Below, in pieces: positions 42,639-50,909 of a stretch of 64,000 nt of DNA. The stretch lies in the NCBI RefSeq assembly GCF_022846615.1, contig NZ_AP025637.1:5047001-5111000 (forward strand), written 5' to 3'. The notes below the pieces were generated by a model. That model had not been told where the DNA came from, made no database searches, and saw only the letters and a list, made by a program, of their open reading frames with translations. This DNA comes from Roseomonas fluvialis. GTDB taxonomy: Bacteria > Pseudomonadota > Alphaproteobacteria > Acetobacterales > Acetobacteraceae. Numbering within the stretch: the stretch's first letter is position 1; each line of letters opens with the position of its first letter. A program made the translations under genes and the position numbers.

Positions 42639-43466
42639 GTGGCTGTGCTGGACCGAGATGCCCGACAGGCACATCAGCTTCGCCCGTCCGGCCGGCTCAC
42701 GACCCACCATCGCGCCACGCTGATCCACGACATCGCCAGCCGCCTGCTCGTGCCCGCTCTCGCGGTCCGCTTCGGCACGCCGCCCGTGGGCACCTGGCGG
42801 CGCGATGCGGCCGCGCTGGCCGCCACCCTCGCGGACGGTACGCTGGACGAAGGTGTCGCCGCTCTCGCGGCGCTGAACCCCGACGGGGTGATGTTCCGCC
42901 CGATCTGCCGCGACATCATCCTGCCAGCGGCGGTCGCGCTGCGGCGCCGCTACGACCCCGACGCCTTCGACCAAAGTGAGCGGCTGTCGAAGGTCTGGCA
43001 GCTGCGCATGTGCCTGCTCTCGCTCGACGACGCCGACGCCGATCCGCCCGGCATGGACCCGCACACCGCGCAGACCGCGCTGACGCTGTCCAGCACGCAT
43101 GACGACCTGCCCAGCGTCGAGCACGGCGTGGCGCTGCGCTTCTTCGACCGCGCCGGCTGGCAGGTGCGGGACTGCAACAGCCACGCCGCCGAAGAAGCGC
43201 GCGATTCGGCGCATGACCAGCGCTTCGACGTGGCCTGGATCAGCCTCGAACCAGGCCAGGCCGAGGACGAGATCCGCGCCACCGCGCAGGGGCTGCGCCG
43301 CGCCTCGCGCAATACCGCCATCCTGGTGCTGGCCGGCGGGCCGCCGGGGCTGCTGCCGACCGATCCCGGCGTGCTCGACCTCGATGGCTATACCGGCAGC
43401 GCGACCGAGGCGGCGGAGGTCTCCGCTTCCGTGCTGCGCCTGCGCCGGGCCGGCCTGCGCCCCTGA
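42639..43466 (+). CDS. Cobalamin-binding-fold protein (PpaA/AerR-like candidate)
   Basis: A 275-residue soluble protein. An N-terminal helical half (FRPICRDIILPAAVALRRRY...) precedes a B12-binding-like Rossmann half (about 146-270): LTLSSTHDDLPSVEHGVALRFFDRAGW aligns by eye with the strand-loop-helix where AerR-type photoreceptor/antirepressor proteins have E-x-H-x-x-G. The corrinoid DxHxxG motif itself is absent; only E161-H162-G163 remain. GTG 42639 follows GGAGG; the frame is open 41 codons upstream. Position after dxs suggests control of isoprenoid or pigment output (inference). Confidence 0.6.
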   Translation: MAVLDRDARQAHQLRPSGRLTTHHRATLIHDIASRLLVPALAVRFGTPPVGTWRRDAAALAATLADGTLDEGVAALAALNPDGVMFRPICRDIILPAAVALRRRYDPDAFDQSERLSKVWQLRMCLLSLDDADADPPGMDPHTAQTALTLSSTHDDLPSVEHGVALRFFDRAGWQVRDCNSHAAEEARDSAHDQRFDVAWISLEPGQAEDEIRATAQGLRRASRNTAILVLAGGPPGLLPTDPGVLDLDGYTGSATEAAEVSASVLRLRRAGLRP

Positions 43467-43474
43467 TCGCCGTC

Positions 43475-44239
43475 ATGGGCGGCAGCCGCGGCCGGCTGCG
43501 AGCCGATGTCCTGATGGTCGAACGCGGCCTTGCTGCCTCACGCGAACGCGCGCAGGCGCTGATCCTCGCGGGCAAGGTCTTTTCCGGTGAGCGGCGCATC
43601 GCCAAGGCCGGGGACCTGCTGGCGGCGGACCTGCCGCTCGACCTGCGCGGGCAGGACCATCCCTGGGTCAGCCGCGGCGGCATCAAGCTGGCGCATGCGC
43701 TGGCGCATTTCGGGCTGGATCCGTCCGGGCGCATCGCGGTGGATGTCGGTGCATCGACCGGCGGCTTCACCGACGTACTTCTGCAGCACGGCGCCGCGCG
43801 GGTCTTCGCAGTGGATGTCGGGCACGGGCAGCTCGACTGGAAGCTGCGGCAGGACGCGCGGCTGGTGGTGCTGGAACGCACCAATGCGCGCCACCTGACC
43901 GCCGACCAGGTGCCTGAGGCGCCCGGCGTGGTGGTGTGCGACGCGTCCTTCATCGGGCTGCGCACGGTGCTGCCGGCGGCGCTTGCATTGGCCGCTCCCG
44001 GCGCCTGGGCGGTCGCGCTGATCAAGCCGCAATTCGAAGCCGGGCCCGACCGCGTGGGCAAGGGCGGCGTGGTGCGCGACCCGGCCGTTCATGCGGAGGT
44101 CTGCGCCACCATCCACGATTGGTGGGCGGCCCTGCCCGGCTGGCGGGTGCTCGGCATCGAACCCAGCCCGATCACCGGGCCGGAAGGCAACCGCGAATTC
44201 CTGATCGCCACGACGAAGGACGCCGCGGCCGCGTCCTGA
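43475..44239 (+). CDS. tlyA: TlyA-family rRNA 2'-O-methyltransferase
   Basis: A 254-residue protein with an N-terminal S4 RNA-binding domain (RADVLMVERGLAASRERAQALI, about 8-65) and a FtsJ-like methyltransferase domain: WVSRGGIKL, SAM motif AVDVGASTGGFTDVLL, and ALIKPQFEAG with the catalytic Lys. TlyA methylates ribose positions in 16S/23S rRNA. It closes the xseB-ispA-dxs cluster, a layout common in alphaproteobacteria. Eight bases separate it from the B12-fold gene. Confidence 0.92.
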   Translation: MGGSRGRLRADVLMVERGLAASRERAQALILAGKVFSGERRIAKAGDLLAADLPLDLRGQDHPWVSRGGIKLAHALAHFGLDPSGRIAVDVGASTGGFTDVLLQHGAARVFAVDVGHGQLDWKLRQDARLVVLERTNARHLTADQVPEAPGVVVCDASFIGLRTVLPAALALAAPGAWAVALIKPQFEAGPDRVGKGGVVRDPAVHAEVCATIHDWWAALPGWRVLGIEPSPITGPEGNREFLIATTKDAAAAS

Positions 44240-44276
44240 CAGCGCCGCTCCGGCGGCGCGGACCCCATGGCTACCC

Positions 44277-44414
44277 TTACCGCCGCGCCGGCTCCGGCGG
44301 CCGGGCGAGTTCTGCCAGCAGGACCCAGACCCGGTGTGCATCCATGCGTGTCTCGGGGTCGTTCAGCAGGCGGTCCAGCTCGGCCATCCGCCGCTCGGTT
44401 TCGGCTTCGGACAT
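44277..44414 (-). CDS. 45-residue conserved-looking small protein
   Basis: ATG 44414 to a TAA at 44279-44277 encodes 45 residues, acidic and helical at the start (MSEAETERRMAELDRLLND), with WVLLAEL in the second half. GGAGG lies five bases before the ATG, among the best ribosome sites in the region. I recall similar very short proteins in Acetobacteraceae genomes with no firm function. Convergent with tlyA. Confidence 0.6.
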   Translation of the reverse strand: MSEAETERRMAELDRLLNDPETRMDAHRVWVLLAELARPPEPARR

Positions 44415-44591
44415 GCATCCTCCGTTCGCCACATCGGGCAACGCTGCCACTCTCACGAGGCAAAGCGCCCGAATGTGGGAAAGGTTGCGGCGGGGGCGTG
44501 GCGCGCCGCGGTGACGCGGTTCATGTCGCGGGGCGCGGCGATCCGGAACGCGCCCGCCCGCCCGCGCCTGCAGGACGCCCCGAGCGGCGCC

Positions 44592-45500
44592 TCAGCCGCG
44601 GCAGAGCACCTGGAACACCGCCGGCGCCACGGTAGCCGACACCGCCCGTGCCCCAGTGCCGCCCTGGGCACCGCGCGCCGGGCGCACGTTCTGCTCGGCC
44701 AGGAAGCGTTCGACTTCGGTGGCGCGGATCGCGAAGTTCACGCCCTGCGGCAAGGACCCGGTGGCGCGCAGCACCGCCAGGTCGTTCAGCCGTCCGACCG
44801 CGACCCCCAGCAGCAGCCCGGCATCATCCACCGCTGGCCCGCCGGAATTCCCCGGCTGAACCGCGGCATTCATCTGGAAGCGCGAGACGTCGCCCCCCGG
44901 CCCCGCCAGCCCGGTCACGATGCCATTGGTCACGTTGATGCCGGTGCCCAGCGCCTGGCCATAGGGGAAGCCGAACACCAGCACGGTCTCCCCCAGGTCG
45001 ACCGCCGCCTGCGGGCGGAACCGCACGACCGACCCGAAGCCGCGCCCGGCGTCGATCAGCGCCAGGTCGCGCTGCCGGTCGGTGGCCACCACGCGAACCG
45101 CGCGGCCCTGTTCGTCGAGCACCTGCGCGCAGCCCTGCACGACATGCGCATTGGTCACCGCCAGGCCATTCGCTGTGACCGCGAAGGCCGACCCGGTGCC
45201 GATCGCGCGGCCTGCCCGTGCCCGGGGCGGGGCGGCGGCCTCGCCGGCCGGCTCCCCGCCGCCCTGCAGCGGCTTGCCAGCCGCGCCAGGCGCAGCGGTA
45301 GGGGGCGCACCGGCCGGTGGTGCCTCGACGGGCATGGCGCGGCCGTCCGGCAGGCGCACGTAGCGCGCGACGGGTGCGCTGCCGCCGCCATAGTCGGCGA
45401 CGATCGTCCCGCCCTGGCCTTCGCCCGGCAGGGCGGCCTCGGGCGGGGGCTCCGCCACGCAGGCGCCGAGCAACAACAGCAGGGGGAGGGCGGGACGCAT
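44592..45500 (-). CDS. Trypsin-like serine protease, lipoprotein
   Basis: A 302-residue S1C-type protease with a lipoprotein signal (lipobox LGAC, Cys14) and a long Pro/Ala/Gly linker to about residue 98. Triad: His119 (VTNAHVV), Asp145 (DRQRDLALID) and Ser219 (VQPGNSGGPAV). No PDZ domain follows, unlike DegP. The Cys in the C-terminal VLCRG may be a disulfide partner of C124 (inference). Probably anchored to the outer membrane. Downstream of the HMG-CoA lyase gene by 49 bp. Confidence 0.86.
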   Translation of the reverse strand: MRPALPLLLLLGACVAEPPPEAALPGEGQGGTIVADYGGGSAPVARYVRLPDGRAMPVEAPPAGAPPTAAPGAAGKPLQGGGEPAGEAAAPPRARAGRAIGTGSAFAVTANGLAVTNAHVVQGCAQVLDEQGRAVRVVATDRQRDLALIDAGRGFGSVVRFRPQAAVDLGETVLVFGFPYGQALGTGINVTNGIVTGLAGPGGDVSRFQMNAAVQPGNSGGPAVDDAGLLLGVAVGRLNDLAVLRATGSLPQGVNFAIRATEVERFLAEQNVRPARGAQGGTGARAVSATVAPAVFQVLCRG

Positions 45501-45549
45501 CACCGGCAGAGATTGGGTGGCGCGTGCGCGCGCGAAAGGGCGCACCGCG

Positions 45550-46455
45550 TCATGCCGCCAGTCGCGCGGCCGGCACCGCGCGCATCCGCCCGCCGGGCAC
45601 CGCGCCGGGAATCGCGGCCGCCATATCGGCCGCGACCAGCAGGCGCGGCCAGTCCACGCCGGTCTGCACGCCCATGCGGGCGAACATCCAGGCCACGTCC
45701 TCGGTCGCGACATTGCCGGTGGCGCCGGGCGCGAAGGGGCAGCCGCCGATGCCGCCCGCGGCGGAATCGAACACCCGGCAGCCGGCCTCCCAGGCCGCGG
45801 CCACGTTGGCAACGCCCATCCCGTAGGTGTCGTGGCCATGGAAGGCGAAGCGGTGACCCCAGGCGCCGATCGCGTGGCGGAACACGCGGTTCACCTGGTC
45901 GGGGCTGGCATTGCCGGTGGTGTCGGCCAGCGCGATCTCCATCTCCGGGTTCAGCGCCACGATGCGTTCGACCCAGTCGAGCGCCTCGGCCTCCGGCACC
46001 ACGCCATCGAAGGGGCAGTGAAACACGCAGGACAGGTTGAAGCGGATCAGCGTGCCCTTCGGCGTGTCACGCACCAGCGCGGCCAGTTCGGCAAAGGATT
46101 CCTCGCGCGTGCGGTTGAGGTTCGCCTTGTTGTGCCCAGCCGTGGCCGACATGAAGAAGCCCAGGCGATGCGCGCCGTGCTGGATGGCGGCATCGAAGCC
46201 GCGGCGGTTCGGCACCAGCACGGTGCATTCCAGGCCCGGCATCGCCTTGGCGGCTTCCAGCACGGGTTCGGTGCCGGCCATCTGCGGGATCGCCTTGGGC
46301 GAGACGAAGGATCCCACCTCCATGCGCCGCAGCCCGGCATCGTAGCAGGCCCGGATCAGCGCGACCTTGGCCTCGGTGGAGACAGGCTGCGCGGGGTTGA
46401 TCGACTGGATGCCGTCGCGCGGGGCGACCTCGCTGATGATGGCGGTCTCAGGCAT
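45550..46455 (-). CDS. Hydroxymethylglutaryl-CoA lyase family enzyme
   Basis: A 301-residue HMGL-like TIM-barrel aldolase. N-terminal EVAPRDGIQS (metal Asp and catalytic Arg), FHGHDTYGMGVANV (metal histidines), and GGCPFAPGATGNVATEDV with the catalytic Cys loop (GGCPFAPGATGN) are all present. It would cleave HMG-CoA to acetyl-CoA and acetoacetate, ending leucine breakdown; related lyases use other acyl-CoAs. ATG 46455 has a GGAGA site. Confidence 0.9.
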   Translation of the reverse strand: MPETAIISEVAPRDGIQSINPAQPVSTEAKVALIRACYDAGLRRMEVGSFVSPKAIPQMAGTEPVLEAAKAMPGLECTVLVPNRRGFDAAIQHGAHRLGFFMSATAGHNKANLNRTREESFAELAALVRDTPKGTLIRFNLSCVFHCPFDGVVPEAEALDWVERIVALNPEMEIALADTTGNASPDQVNRVFRHAIGAWGHRFAFHGHDTYGMGVANVAAAWEAGCRVFDSAAGGIGGCPFAPGATGNVATEDVAWMFARMGVQTGVDWPRLLVAADMAAAIPGAVPGGRMRAVPAARLAA

Positions 46456-46776
46456 GGACGTGTCTCCGCGGTGCTTGGGTCCAGGTGTAGTCCCGGGGCG
46501 GGGCGCGGGGCAACGCGGGGTGGTTCCGGGGCGGATCCCGACCGGATGGACCCATCCGATCGGGTGAGGATGCGCGCGAAAACAAGTCCCTGAAGCCGGT
46601 GCAGCGCGCCGAGGCGGGCGGAGAAGGTTCCAGGCGGTCCAAACCCGATCATTTGCCGGGCGCGTGGCCGGTCGCGTGCGGCAGCCGCGGCGTCAGGCCG
46701 CTTGCCGATGCCATCAGCGCGTCCGTCCTGGCAGTGGCCCAGCGATCCGCGGCCATCCGCCGCGGGGTCTGGACCC
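46456..46776. other. 321-bp gap with one hairpin
   Basis: No credible gene between the lyase start and the fliI stop. A hairpin at 46537-46549/46552-46564 (12 of 13 pairs) is followed by GGATGCGCGCGAAAACAAGT, a flank shared with the palindrome at 31830. The lyase promoter should lie within 46456-46536; I see no clear hexamers. Confidence 0.55.
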
Positions 46777-48105
46777 TCAGGCCTCCGCCAGCGCCGCCAC
46801 CAGCGCCCCGAAGGCCTGGTCCGGATCGCTCGGTTCCCCCTTCGCCTGCGCCAGCACCTGTTCGATGGCGGGCGCCAGGCGCACCGCCTGGTCCGCTTGC
46901 GGGTCGTGCCCCACGCGATACGCCCCAAGCCGCACCAGGTCCTTCACCTCGGCATAGGTGGACAGCAGCCGCCGCGCTTCCTGCACCAGCGGGCGTTCAT
47001 GCGCGTCCAGCACGCCCGGGGCCGTGCGCGACAGGGACCGCAGCACGTCCACAGGCGGATAGCGCCCGCCTTCCGCGATGCGCCGGTCCAGCACGACATG
47101 CCCGTCCAGGATTCCGCGCACCGCGTCGGCCACGGGTTCGTCATGGTCGTCGCCCTCGACCAGCACGGTGAACAATGCGGTGATGGCGCCGCCGCAGCCG
47201 TCCGGGCCCGGGCCGGCGCGTTCCAGCAACCGTGGCAGTTCTGTGAAGACCGAGGGCGGGTAGCCGCGTGTGGCCGGCGGTTCGCGCACGGCCAGGCCGA
47301 TCTCCCGCAGCGCCAGCGCGAAGCGCGTTACGCTGTCCATCAGCAGCAGCACCTGCCTGCCCTGGTCGCGGAAATGCTCGGCCACGGTCATGGCGGCATA
47401 GGCGGCCTCGCGCCGCATCGGCGCTGCGGCATCGGAGGTCGCGCAGATCACCACCGACTTCGCCAGGCGTTCGGGGCCCAGGTCGTCCTCGATGAATTCG
47501 CGCAACTCCCGCCCGCGTTCGCCGACCAGCGCGAAGACGATCACATCCGCCGCGACCCCACCCGCCAGCATCGCCATCAACGTGGATTTTCCGACGCCCG
47601 AGGCCGCGAACAGCCCCAGACGCTGCCCCTGCCGCACCGGCGCGAACAGGTCGAGCGCCCGGACGCCCAGCGCGAGCCGCGGCCCCAGCCGCGCACGCTG
47701 CCCGGCCGGCGGTGCGGGGGCGTGGGTCGCGCGCGGCAGCGCGCCGCGCGCCGGCGGCGGCTGCCCATCCATCGGCACGCCCATCGGGTCCAGCACGCGG
47801 CCGAGCCAGGCGTCGCTCACCGGCAACGCCGGGCGCGGTGCGAGCACCGCCCGCGCGCCCGCCGACAGGCCATTGATCGGGCCGAGCGCGATGGCCTCGG
47901 CCCGCCCGTCGCGGAAGGCCGCGATCTCGGCCAGCACGGGCGCGCCGGATGGTGGTTCGAGCCGCAGCCGGTCGCCGATCGCGGCCAGCGGCCCCAGCCC
48001 CTCGAGCGTGATGGCGAGCCCGCCGAGCCCGGTGACGGTGCCGTGCACCGCCTGGGGCTGCAGGCTGCGCAGGGCGGCGGCGGTGGCAAACAGGTCAGGG
48101 CGCAT
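46777..48105 (-). CDS. fliI: Flagellum-specific/type III export ATPase FliI
   Basis: A 442-residue member of the FliI/YscN family, the hexameric ATPase that helps unfold export substrates at the flagellar base. Walker A reads AASGVGKST (the usual first Gly is Ala), Walker B QVLLLMDSVTRFA, and the catalytic Glu segment LVGERGRELREF. ATG 48105 is taken as the start; the 29 codons upstream are unlike the family. No flagellar gene lies on either side in this window, so fliI is isolated. Confidence 0.9.
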   Translation of the reverse strand: MRPDLFATAAALRSLQPQAVHGTVTGLGGLAITLEGLGPLAAIGDRLRLEPPSGAPVLAEIAAFRDGRAEAIALGPINGLSAGARAVLAPRPALPVSDAWLGRVLDPMGVPMDGQPPPARGALPRATHAPAPPAGQRARLGPRLALGVRALDLFAPVRQGQRLGLFAASGVGKSTLMAMLAGGVAADVIVFALVGERGRELREFIEDDLGPERLAKSVVICATSDAAAPMRREAAYAAMTVAEHFRDQGRQVLLLMDSVTRFALALREIGLAVREPPATRGYPPSVFTELPRLLERAGPGPDGCGGAITALFTVLVEGDDHDEPVADAVRGILDGHVVLDRRIAEGGRYPPVDVLRSLSRTAPGVLDAHERPLVQEARRLLSTYAEVKDLVRLGAYRVGHDPQADQAVRLAPAIEQVLAQAKGEPSDPDQAFGALVAALAEA

Positions 48106-48467
48106 CCCCGCACCATGCCCCGCGCGGTATTGGCGCCGCGTTAGCGCGCTGTCCGATCGGACGGCGCGCGCGCCGCCATCCAACGACGACATCCGGGATC
48201 GGTGGCCGGGCGGGGCACCAGGCCGCTGCCGATACGGTCGGTTCGGCAGCGCGTTCGCGCCCCCGCCGTCCGCGGTGGCGGGCGGCGAAACCTCCGGCCT
48301 TGAGCCGCACCCGACCAGACCAGTCGACCTGTCCGTGACCTAATCCCGCAGCCGGCACGGACAGCCGCGCGACCGTCGCTTTTCCGCATCACTGTGTCCT
48401 GCGTGCCCTTGCGCGGCGGTGTCCCCCGCTTCCATTCTGCGCGCCACATCCCCCCGGAAGACCCCGC
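48106..48467. promoter_or_regulatory. Divergent intergenic region between fliI and the repeat protein
   Basis: 362 bp without a credible gene; open frames here continue shadows of fliI. Promoters for both genes should lie here. No palindrome or RNA motif stands out. Confidence 0.4.
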
Positions 48468-49928
48468 ATGCGCCTGCGTTTCATGGCGATGGCCGCCTGC
48501 CTTGCCCTGGCCCCCATCGCCGCCCTTGGCCAGCCCGCGCCGCGGCAGGCCGCCCCCGCGCAACCCGCCCCGCGCGAGCGGGAGGCCAGCATCATCAACC
48601 AGTCCGGACAGACCCTGCGCGAGCTCTATGCCGCCCCCGCCGGCGGCGAGGCCTTCGGCCCCGACCTGCTGGGCGCCGATACCGTGCCCGACCGCGGCAC
48701 CTTCCGCGCCCGCATCCAGGGCGCCGACTGCACCTTGGAATTCCGCGCCGTGTTCCAGGACGGCACCGAGGAACGCAGGCGCCAGAACGTCTGCCAGAAC
48801 CGCCGCGTGCAGTTCGGCGATCCCGCCATTCCCCTGCGCGAAGCCACCATCCGCAACGAGACCGACACCACCGTGCTGCAGGTGTTCGCTGCCCCGCCCG
48901 GCGCGCCCAGCCGCGGCCCGGACCGGCTCGGCGAGAACGTCGTCGAGCCGTCGCGCGAATTCCGCATCCGCCTCGGCCGCACGCGCGACTGCATCTTCGA
49001 CGTGACGGCGGTGTTCGACGATGGCGAGGAAGACACCCGTGCGGCGATGAACCTGTGCCGCGACCCGCGCCTCACCTTCGGCGACCCCAATGCGCCGCGG
49101 CGCGAGACGCGCATCAGCAACACCGCCGATCGCACCATCCGCGAATTCTATGCCTCGACCCGCGCGCCGCTCGCCTGGGGCGCGGACCGGCTCGGCAACA
49201 CCGTGCTGCAGGCCGGGGGCAACTTCACGCTGCGCCTGCGCGGTGCGGCCTGCCTGTGGGACCTGCGCGCGGTCTATGACGACGACGCCGAGGAAGTGAA
49301 GCAGGGCATCGACCTATGCACCACGCGGGAGGTCGCGTTCGACGGGTCCGGCGCGCCGCGCCCGCCCGAACGCCGCGTGACCCTGGTGAACCGTCACGGC
49401 GCCACCATCCAGGAAGTCTATCTCTCGGGCACCTCGGAGGAAGACTGGGGCCCCGATCGCCTGGGCGAGGAAGTGCTGCCGCGCGGCCAGCGGCGCGAGG
49501 TCGCCGCCCGCCTGCGCGACTGCGAGGCCGACCTGCGCATCGTCTTCGAGGAACGCCGCGCCGCCGAGGAACGCACCAGCATCAACCTGTGCGAGACCGC
49601 GACCATCGTGCTGCGCCCCGGCTGGACGCTGGCCGACCGGCTGGACGAGGGCGAGGACAGCGCCGACACCAGCCCACGGCCGGGCAGCGTGCGCCTGCGC
49701 AACGCCGCCGAGGTGCCGGTCGCCGAGCTCTACGCCGATGCGCCCGGCGCGCCGCGCGGCATCGACCGGCTTGGCCGCACCGTGCTCGGCGTGAACGAAA
49801 CGCTGGATTTCGCACCGCCGGAAGGCACGCCCTGCCTGGTCGACCTGGTGGCGGTGTTCCGCGATGGGCGCGAGATGATCCTGGCCGGCACCGACATCTG
49901 CGCCGGCGTGGAATTGGAACTGCGGTGA
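48468..49928 (+). CDS. Secreted protein with five two-cysteine repeat domains
   Basis: A 486-residue protein: signal peptide (FMAMAACLALAPIAALGQ, about 5-22), a short Pro/Ala linker, and five tandem domains of about 80-90 residues, beginning near residues 42, 125, 213, 302 and 405. Each has Asn early, a Y/F-x-A/S-x segment, G-x-D-x-LG, then C-x(20-22)-C, with D-[LVF]-x-A/I-V-[FY] just after the first Cys and a [DN]-[LIV]-C at the second. No named family is recognised. The same domain ends the TIR protein (14885-16141) and makes up the 14589 protein. GTGA overlap with the EF-hand gene. Confidence 0.83.
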   Translation: MRLRFMAMAACLALAPIAALGQPAPRQAAPAQPAPREREASIINQSGQTLRELYAAPAGGEAFGPDLLGADTVPDRGTFRARIQGADCTLEFRAVFQDGTEERRRQNVCQNRRVQFGDPAIPLREATIRNETDTTVLQVFAAPPGAPSRGPDRLGENVVEPSREFRIRLGRTRDCIFDVTAVFDDGEEDTRAAMNLCRDPRLTFGDPNAPRRETRISNTADRTIREFYASTRAPLAWGADRLGNTVLQAGGNFTLRLRGAACLWDLRAVYDDDAEEVKQGIDLCTTREVAFDGSGAPRPPERRVTLVNRHGATIQEVYLSGTSEEDWGPDRLGEEVLPRGQRREVAARLRDCEADLRIVFEERRAAEERTSINLCETATIVLRPGWTLADRLDEGEDSADTSPRPGSVRLRNAAEVPVAELYADAPGAPRGIDRLGRTVLGVNETLDFAPPEGTPCLVDLVAVFRDGREMILAGTDICAGVELELR

Positions 49929-50746
49929 AGCGCCTGCTGCTGGCCCTGATGCTGGTGGGCACGCCCGCTGCGGCGCAGGGCATTCCCGACGCGCTGCGCG
50001 GCACCTGGGGGCAGGGTGCCTGCGCCACCCCCTCGGCGCTGCTGCACGTGACCGCGCGCAGCGTGGCGCGCCTGCCGGCCGACGGACCCGCCCGCCTGGT
50101 GCGGCTGCGCGGCCTGCGCCCCTTCGGCGACTGGACCTTGGGGATAGGTGCCGGGGCCGAGGCACCGCGCGTGCTGCTGCGCGCCGCCGGCGATGGGCTC
50201 GAAACCATGGAACCCGACGCCAAGCTGCGTGACGACCGGCTGCCGGGCGACACGCCGGTGCTGCAGTGGCAGCGCTGCACCACCCCGCCACCCGGCCTGG
50301 CGGCACTGCATGGCGAAGGCCTCGCGGTGCTGGCGGCGCTCGAAAGGCTGGAGGCCGCCTGCCAGGGCGGCACGACGGCACCCTGCATCGCGGCGCTGGT
50401 GGCGGTCGGCGACGTGTCCGGCGACGGCATGCTGGGCGTGGCCGAGGTCGCGCGGCTGCTGCGCGGGACCGCCTGGGCCCTGGCCGCACAGGATGGCGCG
50501 ACGCCGGCGGCGCTGGCCGGCGCCACGGGCCTCGGCGCCGCCGCCGCGCTGGCGCTGGCGCGCATCGCGGTCGAGGGGCTGGATTTCGACGGCGACGGCC
50601 GGCTGTCCGTGGCGGAACTCGGGCAGGACCGCGCGCAATGGCCGGCCGGCACCGGCGACCCGGCGGGCCGGCCGGGGGCGCTGGAAGCGCTGGGCGAAGG
50701 GGCCGGGCTGCTGCGCGCGCTGCTGGAGCGCGTCGCAGGCCCATAG
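49925..50746 (+). CDS. Secreted EF-hand protein
   Basis: A 273-residue protein with a signal peptide (RLLLALMLVGTPAAAQ, about 3-18) and two calcium-loop motifs: DVSGDGMLGVAE and DFDGDGRLSVAE, each with D-x-[DSN]-x-[DG] and a terminal Glu. The N-terminal half (CATPSALLHVTARSVARL) is a separate beta-rich region with two Cys. GTG 49925 overlaps the repeat-protein stop. It could be a calcium-sensing partner of the repeat protein at the cell surface (inference). Confidence 0.78.
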   Translation: MKRLLLALMLVGTPAAAQGIPDALRGTWGQGACATPSALLHVTARSVARLPADGPARLVRLRGLRPFGDWTLGIGAGAEAPRVLLRAAGDGLETMEPDAKLRDDRLPGDTPVLQWQRCTTPPPGLAALHGEGLAVLAALERLEAACQGGTTAPCIAALVAVGDVSGDGMLGVAEVARLLRGTAWALAAQDGATPAALAGATGLGAAAALALARIAVEGLDFDGDGRLSVAELGQDRAQWPAGTGDPAGRPGALEALGEGAGLLRALLERVAGP

Positions 50747-50909
50747 AGACCGTGCCAGGGTGCGGGGTCCCGCAGCCCAGCCGGCCACGTCGCGGTCATG
50801 GATGTGGCGGGCAGGCTTCGGGCCGCGCCGCCTGGTCCATCCGCGGCGGTCTTCTGCACCGCGCCAGATTTCGCCTGACGGTTTAATTATGCGGTGATAT
50901 TCTCGCGCT

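Noticed and set aside
48141..48563. A 140-codon minus-strand frame upstream of fliI
   Set aside because: Overlaps the start of the repeat-protein gene, has no ribosome site and reads as low-complexity.
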